From assembly GCA_946811695.1 (NCBI GenBank), contig OX328124.1, positions 89,770,196-89,834,195 of the forward strand: 64,000 bases of DNA. The letters run 5' to 3'. Made by a program: the position numbers and the translations under genes. Positions 1-12,354 of the stretch are shown here, piece after piece. Position 1 is the stretch's first letter; every line of letters starts with the position of its first letter. The notes below the pieces were generated by a model. That model did no database searches, had not been told where the DNA came from, and was given only the letters and a program-made list of their open reading frames with translations. This DNA is from Gonocerus acuteangulatus. Its lineage: Eukaryota > Arthropoda > Insecta > Hemiptera > Coreidae.

Positions 1-473
1 GGCATAGAATTCTTTTCATTTCTGCGAGTTGGATTGACTAGGGGTTTTGATGTTTTCTTGAGCGAGCGGAGCGTAGCGGATCCGTTGAAAAAAAAAAACG
101 CTCTCAACTAGGGAAGAAGTTATTAAGCACTAAAGTTCAATGTTATGGAGGTTATAAAAGACGGGGTAAAAAGCTTATATGTAAACACGTGCTTGCGCAA
201 TTGTCCTTAATGACGAAGTGTAATTGAAATTTAGACTCACCTGTGGTAGCTGGCTTGGTCGTAAATTGTCGCTTTTGGGTATACGTGCTATGCGTTTCCG
301 CTCGCTCAAGAAAACATCAAAACCCCTAGTCAATCCAACTCGCAGAAATGAAAAGAATTCTATGCCCAAAAGTCGTCCAAGGCATTCTTCCCTAACCTTC
401 ATAACAGTGAACTTTTTTTTTAAATAACTTCTTTCCTAGTTGAGAGCGGGGGTTTTTTTTTCAACGGATTCGT
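1..473. repeat. Foldback-type repeat with paired inverted arms, cut by the window edge
   Basis: Bases 1-66 are the exact reverse complement of about 301-366, and about 79-125 is a close reverse complement of 424-473. The arms run A, B, A', B' rather than nesting as A, B, B', A', so this is not a simple hairpin. The A arm carries a roughly 60-bp motif (GAGTTGGATTG followed by CTTGAGCGAGCGG) that recurs in the foldback element at 18526-19482. The left boundary lies outside the window. No coding capacity is evident. Confidence 0.6.
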
Positions 474-1725
474 GTTTAGTGCATCAAAATACGTTATAGT
501 GCAAACTTTGAAGAAAATCGTAGCTGAGGACGCTCTCCTTCAGATTTACCATTCATGTTTAATTCATTTAATAAATGTGGTTGTATTTTTTTTTGTTTTG
601 GCTCTTGGATACATTTCAAAAGAATAGATACATTAACAATTTCGATTTCGTTTAAGCTATTTGAGAAGTATTTATTAACGTTTAGCCATTAATTATTTCA
701 ATAACTTCTTTGAATAATTTTAATAATACAAAATTTTCTTTAATAATTTTAATGTAACTAACTACAATACAGTTCTGACCCCTTATACTAATATCAAAGC
801 TAAGAAAAGGTAATTCTAGTCAAATTAATGGGTATCAAATTTTAAACTATTCTAACTTCTAATTTTAGAGTTCCGTGTATATATTCCGAGTTTACTATCA
901 AACGTGAACGCGCTATAAATGTTTATTTTAAGCGAGTAACTAACTCATTCGAATTAATATTGATAGATAAGAAAGATTTAGGAATTTGAAAAACGAGATT
1001 GTACCCTAAGCGCTTCTTAAAGTAATGGCTCTAAACTTTAGCAAAAATACTTCTACACAAACACTATACATTAGTAACCTTCTGTTCAGAAAATTGATTT
1101 TCTCGACAAAGGTACATATAAAATAAGAGCAATACCTTTTCCATAAATATTTGATTGTAGTTAAGAAAATAATTCTCTTTGTAAAGTACATAGTATTTCT
1201 AAGGGAGGAGGTTCTGTTCTGGTAAAAGATAACTCATAATATCGATATACGTCTATATTATTTAGTTTTATATAATTTAACTAGCAACTTTTGTTCATAA
1301 CTCTTTACTGTTTTGTTTGCAGCAAATAATGCCCATTTTTATGCAATAAAAGTTATAGTTACCAATTGTATTTGACTTATATGGGTGGCTTAATACGAAT
1401 GATCGATAGATAATGTAAGGCATTAAAAATTCAAAGCAAAGAAAATAATCAATATGCTTCTCCTTATCTATCCTTTGTTTTCCCACCAAGCGTTGCTATC
1501 TTATCTCATTCTTTAAATTTGTGACATTTTCATTTTCAACTAATTTTACATATATATTTAATTTTTATACATTACAAATATATTAAACGAAAATATTTTC
1601 TTAAGATGGGCTCAGATTTTATCAAGTCATTCCATATTCTTAAAATTAAACTAATTTTTAACATATTTTTGCTTTCTGGCTAGTTCATTCAATTTCCTCG
1701 AACATATTACATCATTAAAGAAAAA
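474..1725. other. AT-rich region upstream of DUSP12
   Basis: No recognisable gene or repeat. It presumably contains the DUSP12 promoter and 5' UTR, but no convincing core promoter motif could be chosen in such AT-rich DNA. Confidence 0.4.
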
Positions 1726-4700
1726 ATGGCAGCAAAAGAGTTCTGTAGATTTGACTACAATCCAGGTCCTGCAAGTGCTGATTTAATTGAAGATGGTCTT
1801 TGGCTGGGTAAGTTGACAAAACAAATAAATCCATTAAGATGTAACTAAATATGCCATAATAGATCTTTAGCCAAAAAAAAAATAAGAATTTTAGCAACTG
1901 AGCTTTACTGGGAAAACTTATTCTTAAATACACATGTGTATATGAACATCCCTTTGTGTGGCTGAAAAGCCTGCCTTGCTAATATAAATGAGGGGAAGGA
2001 TTTCTATTCCTGCTCTTAATTTTGCAACAATAAATAAGCTTTAGTAGGGTGCTGAAATGTTATTGTACAATAAATAATAGCCTGACACTGTTATTAAACA
2101 ATGTTAAGTTTCGAAAAAATGAATATTGCATCTATTATGTTTTAGGACTTGTTTGAGTTATAAATATTTTTAGTTTAAAATAACAACGGTTGAATTCTTT
2201 CCCTCTTTAATCGTGTTCATTCATTGATACCATATGAAATCTATTGATGCCATATGGAAGCCCCAAAGTTTGACAACACGAAAGCAAATATATATTTACT
2301 GAAGCTTGTATAATTATTGCTCAAAGGTATTTCTTAATTAACTTGTCGGAAATGTTAAATAACTGTATATTAAACTCAAGAGACTAAATCTTATCTGCCT
2401 AATAATAATCTAAAAAGGAGAACTTTCTCTTACAAAATCAATAAACAATACATGCTTCATAAAAATACGAAAGAGTGTATCTATTTTTTGTAATCCTGAA
2501 TACTTGTGACCACCAAGTAGAAAGTATGTTAATTTTCATTTATTAATGCTAAATTTACTTTTGTTTATTTGTTTTCTTATTGTCACTTTTTAAGTACTAT
2601 TTGGATTACTCTACGCGTTCGGGGACTCCATTAGCCTTTGGTATGTGAATAAGCCGAGATTTGTTATTAGTGTTGAATCTAGGACCAGATAGTGGGAGAG
2701 TTCAGGTTTTTTGCAGCATTTAGGAATTTATTTGCGGTATTCGAGAACTGGTAATGGAGGAGTCATTTAGAGTAAGTGGGCTTGGTGTGCCAGTCGGTGG
2801 AGCAGTATATATTTTTTAAGGAACTGCATACCATGTGAGGAGCATAGAAAGAATGGGCTTGAGAAGGTCGTTTATATTTGATACATGTAGTTTTATTAAC
2901 ATTTATGGTCGAACCCTGACTCCCCCAACCATTTTAAAATAACATGCATTTCTAAGAATAATATGGTTTTTTTTTTATTCAGGTAATTTAAGTGCAGCCG
3001 TAGATAAAGAATTTTTGGAAAAAATAAGATGTAACCGAATATTAACTATCGATTCTTGTCCATTGCCTAGGAACATTCATTTATTGCCAGGAATGAAAAC
3101 ATTGTTCCTTCAGTGTAAGACTTTTTCAATTTTTTTTTAATCTTAAAAACATGTCAAGGTTCTTTTATTTATTTTCATCCTCATTTTTCAGTAACTGATA
3201 TGCCCCATGAGGACATATTAAGTCACCTGGAAGAGTCATACTCATTTATAAGCGAAGGCCAAAAATCTGGAGTTGTCCTTGTCCACTGGTAAATCTTTAT
3301 GATTATTAGTTTGTTTTGTTTTTTATAAATTTAAACTTATTCTTAGTCATATTTTATAGGAAAGATTTGTTTTCTTTGTTTCAGCTATTTTGGAATGTCA
3401 CGTAGTTCAACAGTTGTAATTGCTTACTTGATGAAAAAATATGATATTTCATATAGCCAGGCATATGAGTGGTAAGTAGACTGCATGTATAAGTGCAAAA
3501 TATTTCTCACATGAAAAAGACATTTTGTCATATTTTGTAAATGTAGTTGTTTCTAATATAAAGAGACATGATTAAGAGATTTTAAGGTTCATGCAGAAGC
3601 TTGTGTATTCTATTCATGTCAGACTTAGATTATACTGGGTAAAGATCACATTAGTGTGTATGAGTCATACCAATTGGAAGGCCCTGATTTATGGCTCGAG
3701 TGTTCTAAAGTTACTGACCTGGAACTGTCTATCGCTCATAACCAGGAAAGAAGGTGTCTAGGAAAACCTGAAAGGAAAAGAACACTGCTCCACTGATGAC
3801 GAATTAATTAAATATCCATGAACAGTCCTTCGGGCCTGGCCAGCACCTGAATGGATTACTGCCCATGTGCTTTTGGCATTACAAAAGGATGGCAACCTGT
3901 AGCCGATATTGAAACACCGTAAACAAATATAAAATATGACCCTTTTTGTTTTAGTATTGTCCCTAATATTTTTTAAAGTTAATGAAAATATAATCTCTAT
4001 TTTCATTATTTCATTTTAAACACAAAATAAATAAAAAATAGATGAGTAAACAGGAAAATATCTATTTACTGGGATGTGATTACACAATTTGAACCATTTC
4101 ACCCATCCTACAATATTTCACTGACCCATAAGGCACCCATGTCCCAATATGTCCAGCTCTCTTTGGATGCTTGTTATTGCCCTTGCTATCTTACCTTGGA
4201 TCTAATAATGTTTAATTTTTGGTTACATTGACTATATTTTTATTATTTTCATATGTGACCTAACATTTCTAAATGATTTTTTCTTTTGTTTTTTTTTTAT
4301 AAATTGGCAGAAGGCGTAGGTCTATAAAAAAATAAAAGCACTTTTGCGCAATAGTCTTTTTATTAATTACATCCACAATCCAGGAGTTGTTGTGGCCCTT
4401 ATAGCAGATGGTTCCCCTTCCTAAGGTTACGCTGTATTATTAAGTTATTAACTAGTGTTCGGGCATTTTTATTTTTCAATAGCTAGTAAGTAAATGTATT
4501 TTTGTTTTTTTATTTGCTTTCCGCCTATTTCATAAAGATGTACTTCTAAATAACATTTATAGTAATTTTATGTATTGTTATGACTTAATTCATTTTATTT
4601 CCATTTAGGGCTAAGACTAAGAGAGTGTGTGTTTGTCCAAATGAAGGATTTGTTAACCAATTGAAACTTTATGAAAAAATGAGAAATACTATTGACTGCA

Positions 4701-7700
4701 ACCTTTTAGATTGGAGACTATTCAGACTTAAAATTGCTTCAGAATTCATGACAAAAGGTAATAATTTTCATTCGAATTTAAACAAACTTTCAATTTCTAA
4801 AAAAAAAAAAAAAGAAGAAAGTCAGTCCCGTAACAGGCCCCAGAGGGGTAGATACAGTAGAGGTATCTGATTTATGACCATATGGCACACTAGTGAGATA
4901 GTTTGGTCAGTACTATGCTCCAGCCGCCTGATTTTTCCCTTTGCAGGTACCTTTTAATTATTTAATTAAAGGCTGGGTGAGTCTAGGGATGATCTGGGAC
5001 CCCAAATCCAACCATGAAACGACGTCGCCAGAAGATAAAAATCTTAAAGTTCGCTCTCGAGTTTTGAACCTGGATTTCATTGGTCAAGTGCTCGCTCTCA
5101 CCCCCTTCAATTTCTAATAATATAAAAAGGAAAACAAAATTAAAAAAAAAAGCCATCACCTCTACCCTAGCTAGAAGAGGGTGGTAACCTAAAAATCTCC
5201 GTTACATATAAGTGGATGTTAAAATTTTAAAAAATAACATCTTGGATTAATAATAAATAAACAATGGACTATGAATGGTGTGTCTTACCTTTCATTGATT
5301 CAGATGTGTGTATATTTATGAAAATGCGTGTATTTTCTACTTTTTAAAATACTTTAAAACTTGTAGTTTGTTAGTAGATTATGTTCTGTATGTAACACAT
5401 TAGTGATATTTTCACATGTACTATATATTTTTATATAAACATTGAAATTGTACATTGTGTTTCAGTAAAAATTCTACCAACTGACTATCATGATGTTATC
5501 AAACCAGATCCTGCTCTGCCTACTCTAAAACCAGACCCGCTTGTTTACAAATGCTACCATTGTCGGTTAGTTTTGTAATTCTGTTATTATTTATTTTGTA
5601 TTAGTAAATATTTTTTTATTTTGTAGAAATGTTCTGTTTCTTATAGATGGTGGTTAAATTCTGTTTGAATTGTCAGATAAGAAATTTTGTACTGATTAAC
5701 ATCATTTTTAATGAGCATTCTTTATTAAAATTTCTGATAAACTTTTAACATTTTCAGGCGAGTAATTGCAACTAAATCAAATATTATCCCTCATGTAGTT
5801 GGAAAGAAGATCACCTGGACAAATCCTCTCTCTTTCACAAGTGAAAATGAGGCTTCTTTCTGCACAGAATATCTACTTTGTGAACCATTAGCTTGGATGA
5901 ATGTTGCAAATTCTGTTGAAGGAAAACTTCATTGTCCCAAATGTAAATCTAAGCTTGGCTCTTATAATTGGATAATGGGTAAAGTACAATTTCATCTTAC
6001 TTTTAAATGTCCGTAATATCTATGCATCTACTTCCAGAAAGTTTATATGTTAAGGCCCAACAATTATACCAATTAATTATAACTTTTCATGACGTGTTGA
6101 AATCATTTGAGAATTCTCTTGAGCCTTGTTCCCGTAAGTACAGCTGGTTTAAAAGATATATCTACCATAATAAGAAAACTTTTTTGGAACAGCTTGTTGT
6201 ATCTGTCTCATATCTTAAAATTTCTAAAGACATTTCAAAATACAGTAGACTCTCCATAATGCGGCGTCGGGACAGGAGTACAGTTGGATTAGAGAATTCA
6301 GTTAGAAGCGGTCACTTATGTATTTGAGGATATAATAATATGTTCTATATTTAAAATAGTACATATTATTAAAATTACTTTTAAACCTTGTACTCCACTC
6401 GCAATGAATGTTCGAACTAGACTGTCTAAAATCAGGAGTTCCAGCCGCTGGTTTGTATAATCACAGGTTCCTGCCTCTAAAACTCAACAAATATGCCATC
6501 TTTGACTTTCATTCAATGAAATACTGTGAAACAAATGTATGGAGACCACTGGATTAGGAAGAACGCCAGATAAGGGAGAGTACTGTATTTACATTAACCC
6601 TATAGAGACGGCGGGAGTGGTATGACAGAAGGTACCTGGTGACGGGACCCTCCCGATACCTGCCTGTCCCTCCTGACAGCTACTAGCTACGTCCCTTCCA
6701 TGGGCGCTAGACAATTGTCTTGTTTTTTTTTTTTAGATTTGTATTCTCGTATTAGTAATATATATACACATGTAATCTTTAATTAATGCAGAACCCTTTC
6801 CACGTAACACCTTTGTACTACTGAAAGAAAACTTATATCCCTGGAAACTGTGATGCTTCCTCAGCAAATTACATTGTTTACGCTTCGGAAAAAGCTCACC
6901 GTACAGATTTATACAAAAATACAACAAAAGAAAAAAAGTGACCGTCCTTATACGATATAGAGTGAGGTGGCTGCTGGAGAAGCCCACCGTCAGCCAGCCA
7001 CGGCCCTGTGCTGACTGCTGGAGAAGCCCACCATCCAGAAAGGGTTAACACACAAACAACCCTGTATTTTTTAGATGTATGGATCATAATCCATCAAGAT
7101 TTCTTTTTAGAACTTCCAGATTGCATTACCAGGTGGATCCCAATAGTGTGTTCCCTTCATTATTTATGTACATAAAAAATCTATTCTACAAATATTATAC
7201 GTAATGCCAACTTTTACAATTCCAATGGTATTCTAAATAAACGTTCTTTATACAAAATTCATTTATTTATTTAATGAAGGAACCTGTTTTACTTTCTTTT
7301 TGTGGTAGTAAATTATGTTGCAGTTTTGTTATTGTCGATTCTAATGTTTTAGTTGTCCAAAATTTAGGTGGACAAAGGAAGGTGTCTACTTTGTGAGGAA
7401 GTTCTTTAAAGTTATATTAATTTCCAAAATGCCTGAATGAACATTTTATGTAAAAAAATATCTGCTTCATTTTTTAATGCACTATTTCTTATAAATATAA
7501 ACTAATATATTTATGTTGTTATAGAATATATTAAAACAAAAATATGAAGCAAATAATTCTTAATAATAATAATAAATAATATCAGTATGTTTTTATTCAA
7601 AAAATTTTTTTTTTTTCCTTTTTGAGTCTATTTGATATAAAATTATTATTTTTGACAGGGACGCACTGTGTATGCAAGGCTCGGATGTCACCATGCTTTT

Positions 7701-7762
7701 ATTTGATCCCTTCAAAAATAGAACTCAGCAATATGGTACAAAATGTGGAAATTACAATATAA
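1726..7762 (+). CDS. DUSP12: Dual specificity protein phosphatase 12 (YVH1 family)
   Basis: Eight coding exons: 1726-1807, 2983-3114, 3192-3288, 3385-3471, 4609-4757, 5466-5565, 5758-5978, 7659-7762. All introns are GT-AG, phases agree, and the total is 972 nt (323 aa; human 340 aa). The N-terminal phosphatase domain spans about residues 10-150. Its active site HCYFGMSRS has Cys104 and Arg110 (HCx5R). The C-terminal zinc-binding region has C212/C215, CPKC at 275-278 and CVC at 293-295, followed by the family's SPxFYLIPSKI-type ending. YVH1/DUSP12 proteins are known in 60S ribosome maturation (Mrt4 release) and stress signalling; that role is inferred from family. The start is the first ATG, beside MAAKEFCRFDYNPGPA. 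Introns 5 and 7 carry SINE and MITE insertions. The last exon is placed by frame and homology and is preceded by a clear polypyrimidine-AG. Confidence 0.95.
1808..2982 (+). other. DUSP12 intron 1
   Basis: About 1.2 kb, AT-rich. A slightly less AT-rich stretch at about 2600-2900 has no recognised identity. Confidence 0.6.
3472..4608 (+). other. DUSP12 intron 4
   Basis: About 1.1 kb with a GC-richer patch near 3650-3910. It matches no element recognised in this window, and no gene is seen in it. Confidence 0.5.
4816..5105 (-). mobile_element. SINE family 2 remnant (tRNA-derived), decayed copy
   Basis: It aligns along its length with the better-preserved copies at 56240-56587 and 63284-63640. 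Shared blocks are CAGTCCCGTAACAGGCC, GAGGTATCTGATT, GCCGCCTGATTTT and AAAGGCTGGGTGA. The tRNA-like head, at the right end on the minus strand, is heavily mutated. It lies in DUSP12 intron 5. A shared SINE-3 tail (about 5150-5235) follows immediately. Confidence 0.75.
6241..6587. mobile_element. pogo/Tigger-type MITE
   Basis: The ends are CAGTAGACTCTCCATAATG on the left and the inverted partner of GGAGAGTACTG on the right. Each is flanked by TA, the expected Tc1/mariner/pogo target duplication. CAGTNNACTCTC-type ends are characteristic of pogo/Tigger elements. It is 343 bp with no transposase, in DUSP12 intron 7. Confidence 0.8.
6594..7048. mobile_element. piggyBac-like MITE (TTAA)
   Basis: It begins TTAACCCTATAGAGACGG and ends CCAGAAAGGGTTAA. 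That is TTAA plus CCCT on one side and AGGG plus TTAA on the other, the hallmark of piggyBac-superfamily insertion. A duplicated GCTGGAGAAGCCCACC motif lies near the right end. There is no transposase ORF. It starts only 7 bp after the pogo-type MITE, in DUSP12 intron 7. Confidence 0.75.
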
Positions 7763-8244
7763 GGAGAAAATGTACAATTAACTTTTATTATTATTCATGG
7801 CCTCAAGCTTCACCTTTTCTTTCCTGTGATATTATAGTGAGATGAAAAATGTTTTCTAATTGTAGATTAGCTTTTTTATATAATATGGATGGTGATCAAT
7901 GATTTTTTTTTAGTGAAAACACTTTATTTAAACTAGATTTTTACTGCTTGTTTACTGATAATTATGTTTAGTGGCAATTAATTCTATGTGTTGAATATCA
8001 CTGATGTTAAAAACAAATAATAATAAGAAAAATGGATAGCTTTATAAGACATGAAGTAGCCTTTTTTTTATGTAAGAAAATATTGATCTCAAGAGATGTG
8101 CCATTTTCATCTGAAATTTAATATCATCACGATATAAAATAATACCTCTTATTTGATACCTACCATATAAATAGGAAAACTGTAATGTAAGATTCTTTCT
8201 TGTGGCTGACAAGACTTGTCACTCTGTAAATGATTTGTAATAAC

Positions 8245-8250
8245 AAATAA
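8245..8250 (+). promoter_or_regulatory. Candidate DUSP12 poly(A) signal
   Basis: AATAAA about 480 bp after the DUSP12 stop codon. It is the best candidate among several A-rich hexamers in this 3' region. Confidence 0.5.
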
Positions 8251-8629
8251 AGAATCAAATTCTTAGTGTTAAAACTATGGTTTGATTTGTTAATTTAAAT
8301 GTGACTACTAGTTGTACTGGTAGTTTCTTGCAAGCATAAATCTAGTAAAACATAAATCACCCATTCAATTTTAGCATAAATTAAAACAGATCTTGAATTA
8401 ATTTGACTTATTAATCTTGGAGATCAGCTCCTTGCTGAAAAAAATGGTTATTATTTTTTGACCAAATTAATCAACAATATAATTTTAAAATAATGTATTG
8501 GGGGCTTGAATGGAATGAGTTAATCCAGTTTTTGGTTTGTTTTTCTTTCATTTATTTATTCAGCTTCACAACTTTAGTAACTCGCCTTGTGAAAATTAAG
8601 GATTTATTTAAAAAATATTATTGAACTTT

Positions 8630-8692
8630 TCATTGAAAGTATTGTCCATCGCTGACCACTACTTTCTCCCATCTTTCTGGCAACATGCAAAT
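8630..8692 (-). pseudogene. Tc1/mariner transposase C-terminal remnant
   Basis: On the minus strand, 8683-8630 reads LPERWEKVVVSDGQYFQ followed by a stop. This matches the conserved C-terminal LPxRWxKxVxxxGxYF ending of mariner-family transposases. Upstream coding sequence is too decayed to follow. Confidence 0.55.
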
Positions 8693-9082
8693 ACCATATT
8701 AAAGGATCAACCCATTTCATTTTCATCTTCATAAAAATATCTAAACCATGCCATGAATCGTCGATTGAAACAAGAAGTTACACAACGGTTGTGGTAGATC
8801 TTCATAAGAAGATTCTTAATTATTGACCCCCATTAGATTGTTCTCAAAGTACAGGTGTTTTATATTCCATTGTCTTAGTTTTATTTATTAGAAAATGAAA
8901 TAATTCTTTTAACTATCATTTTCCATAGAATTTTACTTGAAAATGGATATGCTCTATTTTTTTTTTTTTATAAGCATTAACTCACGAATTCATCGTTCTT
9001 TATGAAAAGGTATATGCACTAATTGTCTCCAATTTGTGTTAATTACATTTCTTCTTTTCAAAACCATTATTCTTAATATTTC

Positions 9083-9135
9083 TATTCCCGTCCTAAAATT
9101 CTTAGTTAGTAATAATGGATGTTAAAATTTAAATA
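9083..9135 (+). repeat. Solo SINE family 3 tail
   Basis: The block CCCGTCCTAAAATTCTTAGT through GGATGTTAAAATTT matches, in inverse orientation, the tail of the SINE at 56011-56215. No tRNA-like head is attached. Confidence 0.6.
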
Positions 9136-11161
9136 AATAATTATTTCTATTGAAAATAAACCAAATATTCTGGAACTTGCCTTTTACTGAATTATTAAAA
9201 AAAAAAAAAATAATAAAAAATAAAAACCTTAACATTTCATGTTTTATATATATATTGATATTTGATTCTTGGGCGTTTTAAGGTGCTAATGCTGTTTAGA
9301 TTAGAAAATCAAAATATTTTATTATGAATATTCTAAAAAGTATTATCAGTTCTAATACATATAGAATTAAATTATATTAGAGTATTCATGACTAATAACA
9401 GAATGCTATGAAGTATGTGTGTGCTAAATATTTTTGTTGCTTATATATAAAAATATGTATATATTTTGTTCTTTTAAAATATATAAATATATATTTTAAA
9501 ATAATAATTCTAATTGTTATAACTTTTGATATAAAATTAGCAATATTTTACTTGAAATACACTGCCAAAATAATAAAATATAATTGAATTAAAAGAAAAA
9601 CTATTGTTTTACGTTGGGCTCTCAATGGCACTCTGGCATAAGCATATACATATCATATGTAAAATATTCAGTCTCAAAAAAATTGGAAAAATCCCTACTG
9701 CAGGGTGGACTTGAAACACCATCTCCCGCATGAGAATTTTTGTTAAATTTAATAGTTTTACACTAAAGGCTTCTGCTTGCAAAGGAACTTGCAATTGGCA
9801 GAATAACCCAAGACTCATTAATGTGTGTAACCTATTTCCTAAGCCTTAATCTTGATGGTAATTTGAGCTTTTGAATGCAAAAACACTTTATGAGAACTAA
9901 ATATTTTGCACAATGAAATAAATTATTCTGATTGGATAACAAAGTTTTGGTGCACTAATTTGGACTATTGTCGGACTTTTTGCATGTTTGTCATGCAAAA
10001 AGAAAACCAATAATGGTAGATCGTAATGAAGTACATAGGAAATAAAATTATATAAACTATTTTACTAAGATTTGATTGTTAATTAATTTATTTAAAAATT
10101 ATTTTAAGCCTCTATTTTGTAGATAATAGTATTTAAAGATATCTATTGAAAAGATTTGCATATTTTTTAACTATAAGTAATTATAGATTATTATTATTAG
10201 CCTCAGAGATACCTCAGAGTAATTAGAAGAATAATGTAATTGTGTATGATTAAAGTGTGTTCATAAGAGCATTTATTAATTTATGGTAAATGTTATTAAC
10301 TATTTGAGAGATAAAACAAGGTTTGGTTTGGTTTCATCATAGAATATTGATTGATTGGGAATAAATTATTACAGAAGAAGGCTACCAAAGAGCAAACAAA
10401 AGTTCTCGTAAATACGTTTTTTTTTACATTTAATCGTTTTTTAATCCTATTAAATCTTATCTTTTAATTAAAAAAATGTATTTATTTGTTAACTTCTCTT
10501 TCAGTAGCAACTCTCAATCAACTGATTTAAAAAAAAAAAAAAATAGATTCATTATAGAGAAGGATATTCCACAAGTTATAGATCATGAAAGGTAAAATTG
10601 TATAAACATTATTTTAAATTAAGATTCAAAATTTGTTTCTTAAAACAATACTTGCCCTTTTATATTCTATAATTGGCATCTTATTTTACTTTTTTCCTAA
10701 CCAGGTAAAAGGAATTAGCGGATGGTTTATTTAATTTTAAAACATCTCATCTTGGCTAAATTCCAATAATATGCATTTATTAATTGTAGTTTTAGAGGTC
10801 CATTTTGCTTAAATCAGGTTGTGAGTCTCGTGACGCTTTCTCAATTATATAAATGGTATTTTACATTTTCGCCTTCCTGTACTGTCTCTATCCTTTTTCT
10901 CGCCCTCTACAAAACTCCACTTTAAAAAAGCGGAAGACGAAGATGGACATTGAAGAGTGAAATAACAAAAACATGATTTTCTCACCTTTCAGTCTGCGTA
11001 ACTGTTCCACGTTTCTTCACCCTTTTATTTTAGTACGTCATGAATCTTTTTTTTAAAATTCACTCCCGTTTATATTTCTTAATCATTAATTATGTTTCTA
11101 TTCTCCATGTATTAAGATATTACACAATTTACTATCAGTTCAGGCAACAAATACTTAAAAA

Positions 11162-12354
11162 GGCCGTCACGCAGGAGCTGCATAACTAAGCACTTTCCTC
11201 AGAATTTGGGTAGTGGAGACTGCTTTCCAGAACAATTTGCTTAAAATATCCTACATAAATAAAATAAAAACATGAATAGTTCTCTTTTAAATTTGTAATG
11301 AGTAACTGATCAATTATTAATTTGCTTCCAGAGTTATTTTTACACATGGTACCTACTACACTACGTAATAAATACAAAAAACCTCATATTATCGTATTTT
11401 GTTCTAATGCAGGAACAGGATACAGTCCCTCTAAATAAAAAGCGGTCCTTGCGGCGGCTTTGTGAACCTACGTCTGGCGGGCTTTTCTATTGAAATATAT
11501 TACAAAGTAAACCCCCGCTTTCCGATTGACCGATTCAGCTCATTTTTACAACACTTCTTTCTCATGAGTTACCCACGACGTATACCGCATTTCGTTTCAA
11601 TACAGCAGAAATTACGACCGGTATGAGTATATTAGGAATTTGGGTCCAGAGTAAACCCCTCCTAATGAACCGATTTAGTTTATTTTTACAACACATATTT
11701 ACCTGTAGATTACCACTATGAATACCGAGTTTTTGTCGAAATATACCAAAAATCACGGCTGGTCGTGGCGAATTGGTATTGTGGGTCCGGAGTAAACCCC
11801 CCCCCCTTCTAATGAACCGATTTAGTTTATTTTTACAACACATATTTACCTGTGGATTACCTCTACGAATACCGAGTTTCGTCGAAATATACCAAAAATC
11901 ACGGCTGGTAGTGGCGAATTGGTATTGTGGGTCCGGAGTAAACCCCCCCCTCCTAATGAACCGATTTAGTTCATTTTTATATCTCACTTTTCTCTCTATA
12001 TTACCACTACGAATACCAAGTTTCGTTGAAATATAACAAATATTACGGCTGACATGGTCAAATTAGTGTTTTGGGTTCGGGGTAAACCCCCCCTTCCGGT
12101 GGACCAACTTTGGTGGTTAACGAACTCGTTCAATCGTTTGCTAATTGAATGCTATATACCAAGTTTCGTGACGAAAAAACAAAACCTCTGGCCGCTATCG
12201 TGTTAACAGACATATATATATATATATATATATAAATTTTAACCATTTTCGGTGTCTACTAGGTAGGATCGATAAAGATTTGAAGAAATTTTTAAAAAAT
12301 TCCGTCATGAGTCCAACCTCAATAGCTACTTTCCTTCGGAGGAAAGTGCTAAAA
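11162..12354 (+). mobile_element. Helitron/Helentron-like non-autonomous element, subfamily A, copy 1
   Basis: The 5' end GGCCGTCACGCAGGAGCTGC is followed at once by AAGCACTTTCCTC. The 3' end is a hairpin (ACTTTCCT, loop TCGG, AGGAAAGT) abutting GCTAA. The 5' AGCACTTTCCTC is the reverse complement of the 3' hairpin arm. The interior holds about five diverged tandem units of roughly 145 bp, each starting near GGGTCCGGAGTAAACCCC, then a (TA)n array at about 12210-12232 and a conserved 120-bp tail. This fits Helitron-like rules (5' TC, 3' hairpin, CTRR end) and Helentron-type subterminal inverted repeats. There is no Rep/helicase ORF. The copy is very similar to 53129-54364. Confidence 0.75.

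Larger units (their letters stand above)
8281..11161. other. AT-rich intergenic region
   Basis: No host gene is seen. It holds a mariner-like remnant near 8630-8692, a SINE-3 tail near 9083-9135, short A-runs and low-complexity AT. The rest shows nothing recognisable. Confidence 0.6.

Noticed and set aside
6007..6327. 106-residue ORF in DUSP12 intron 7
   Set aside because: No recognisable domain, AT-rich codons, and its 3' part runs into the pogo-type MITE.
7668..7846. Alternative reading frame of the last DUSP12 exon
   Set aside because: The frame giving CVCKARMSPCFYLIPSKIE matches both the upstream splice phase and the family's C-terminal zinc motif.
11186..11377. 63-residue minus-strand ORF repeated at 53153-53344
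   Set aside because: The conservation reflects two copies of the same non-coding Helitron-like element, not a protein gene.
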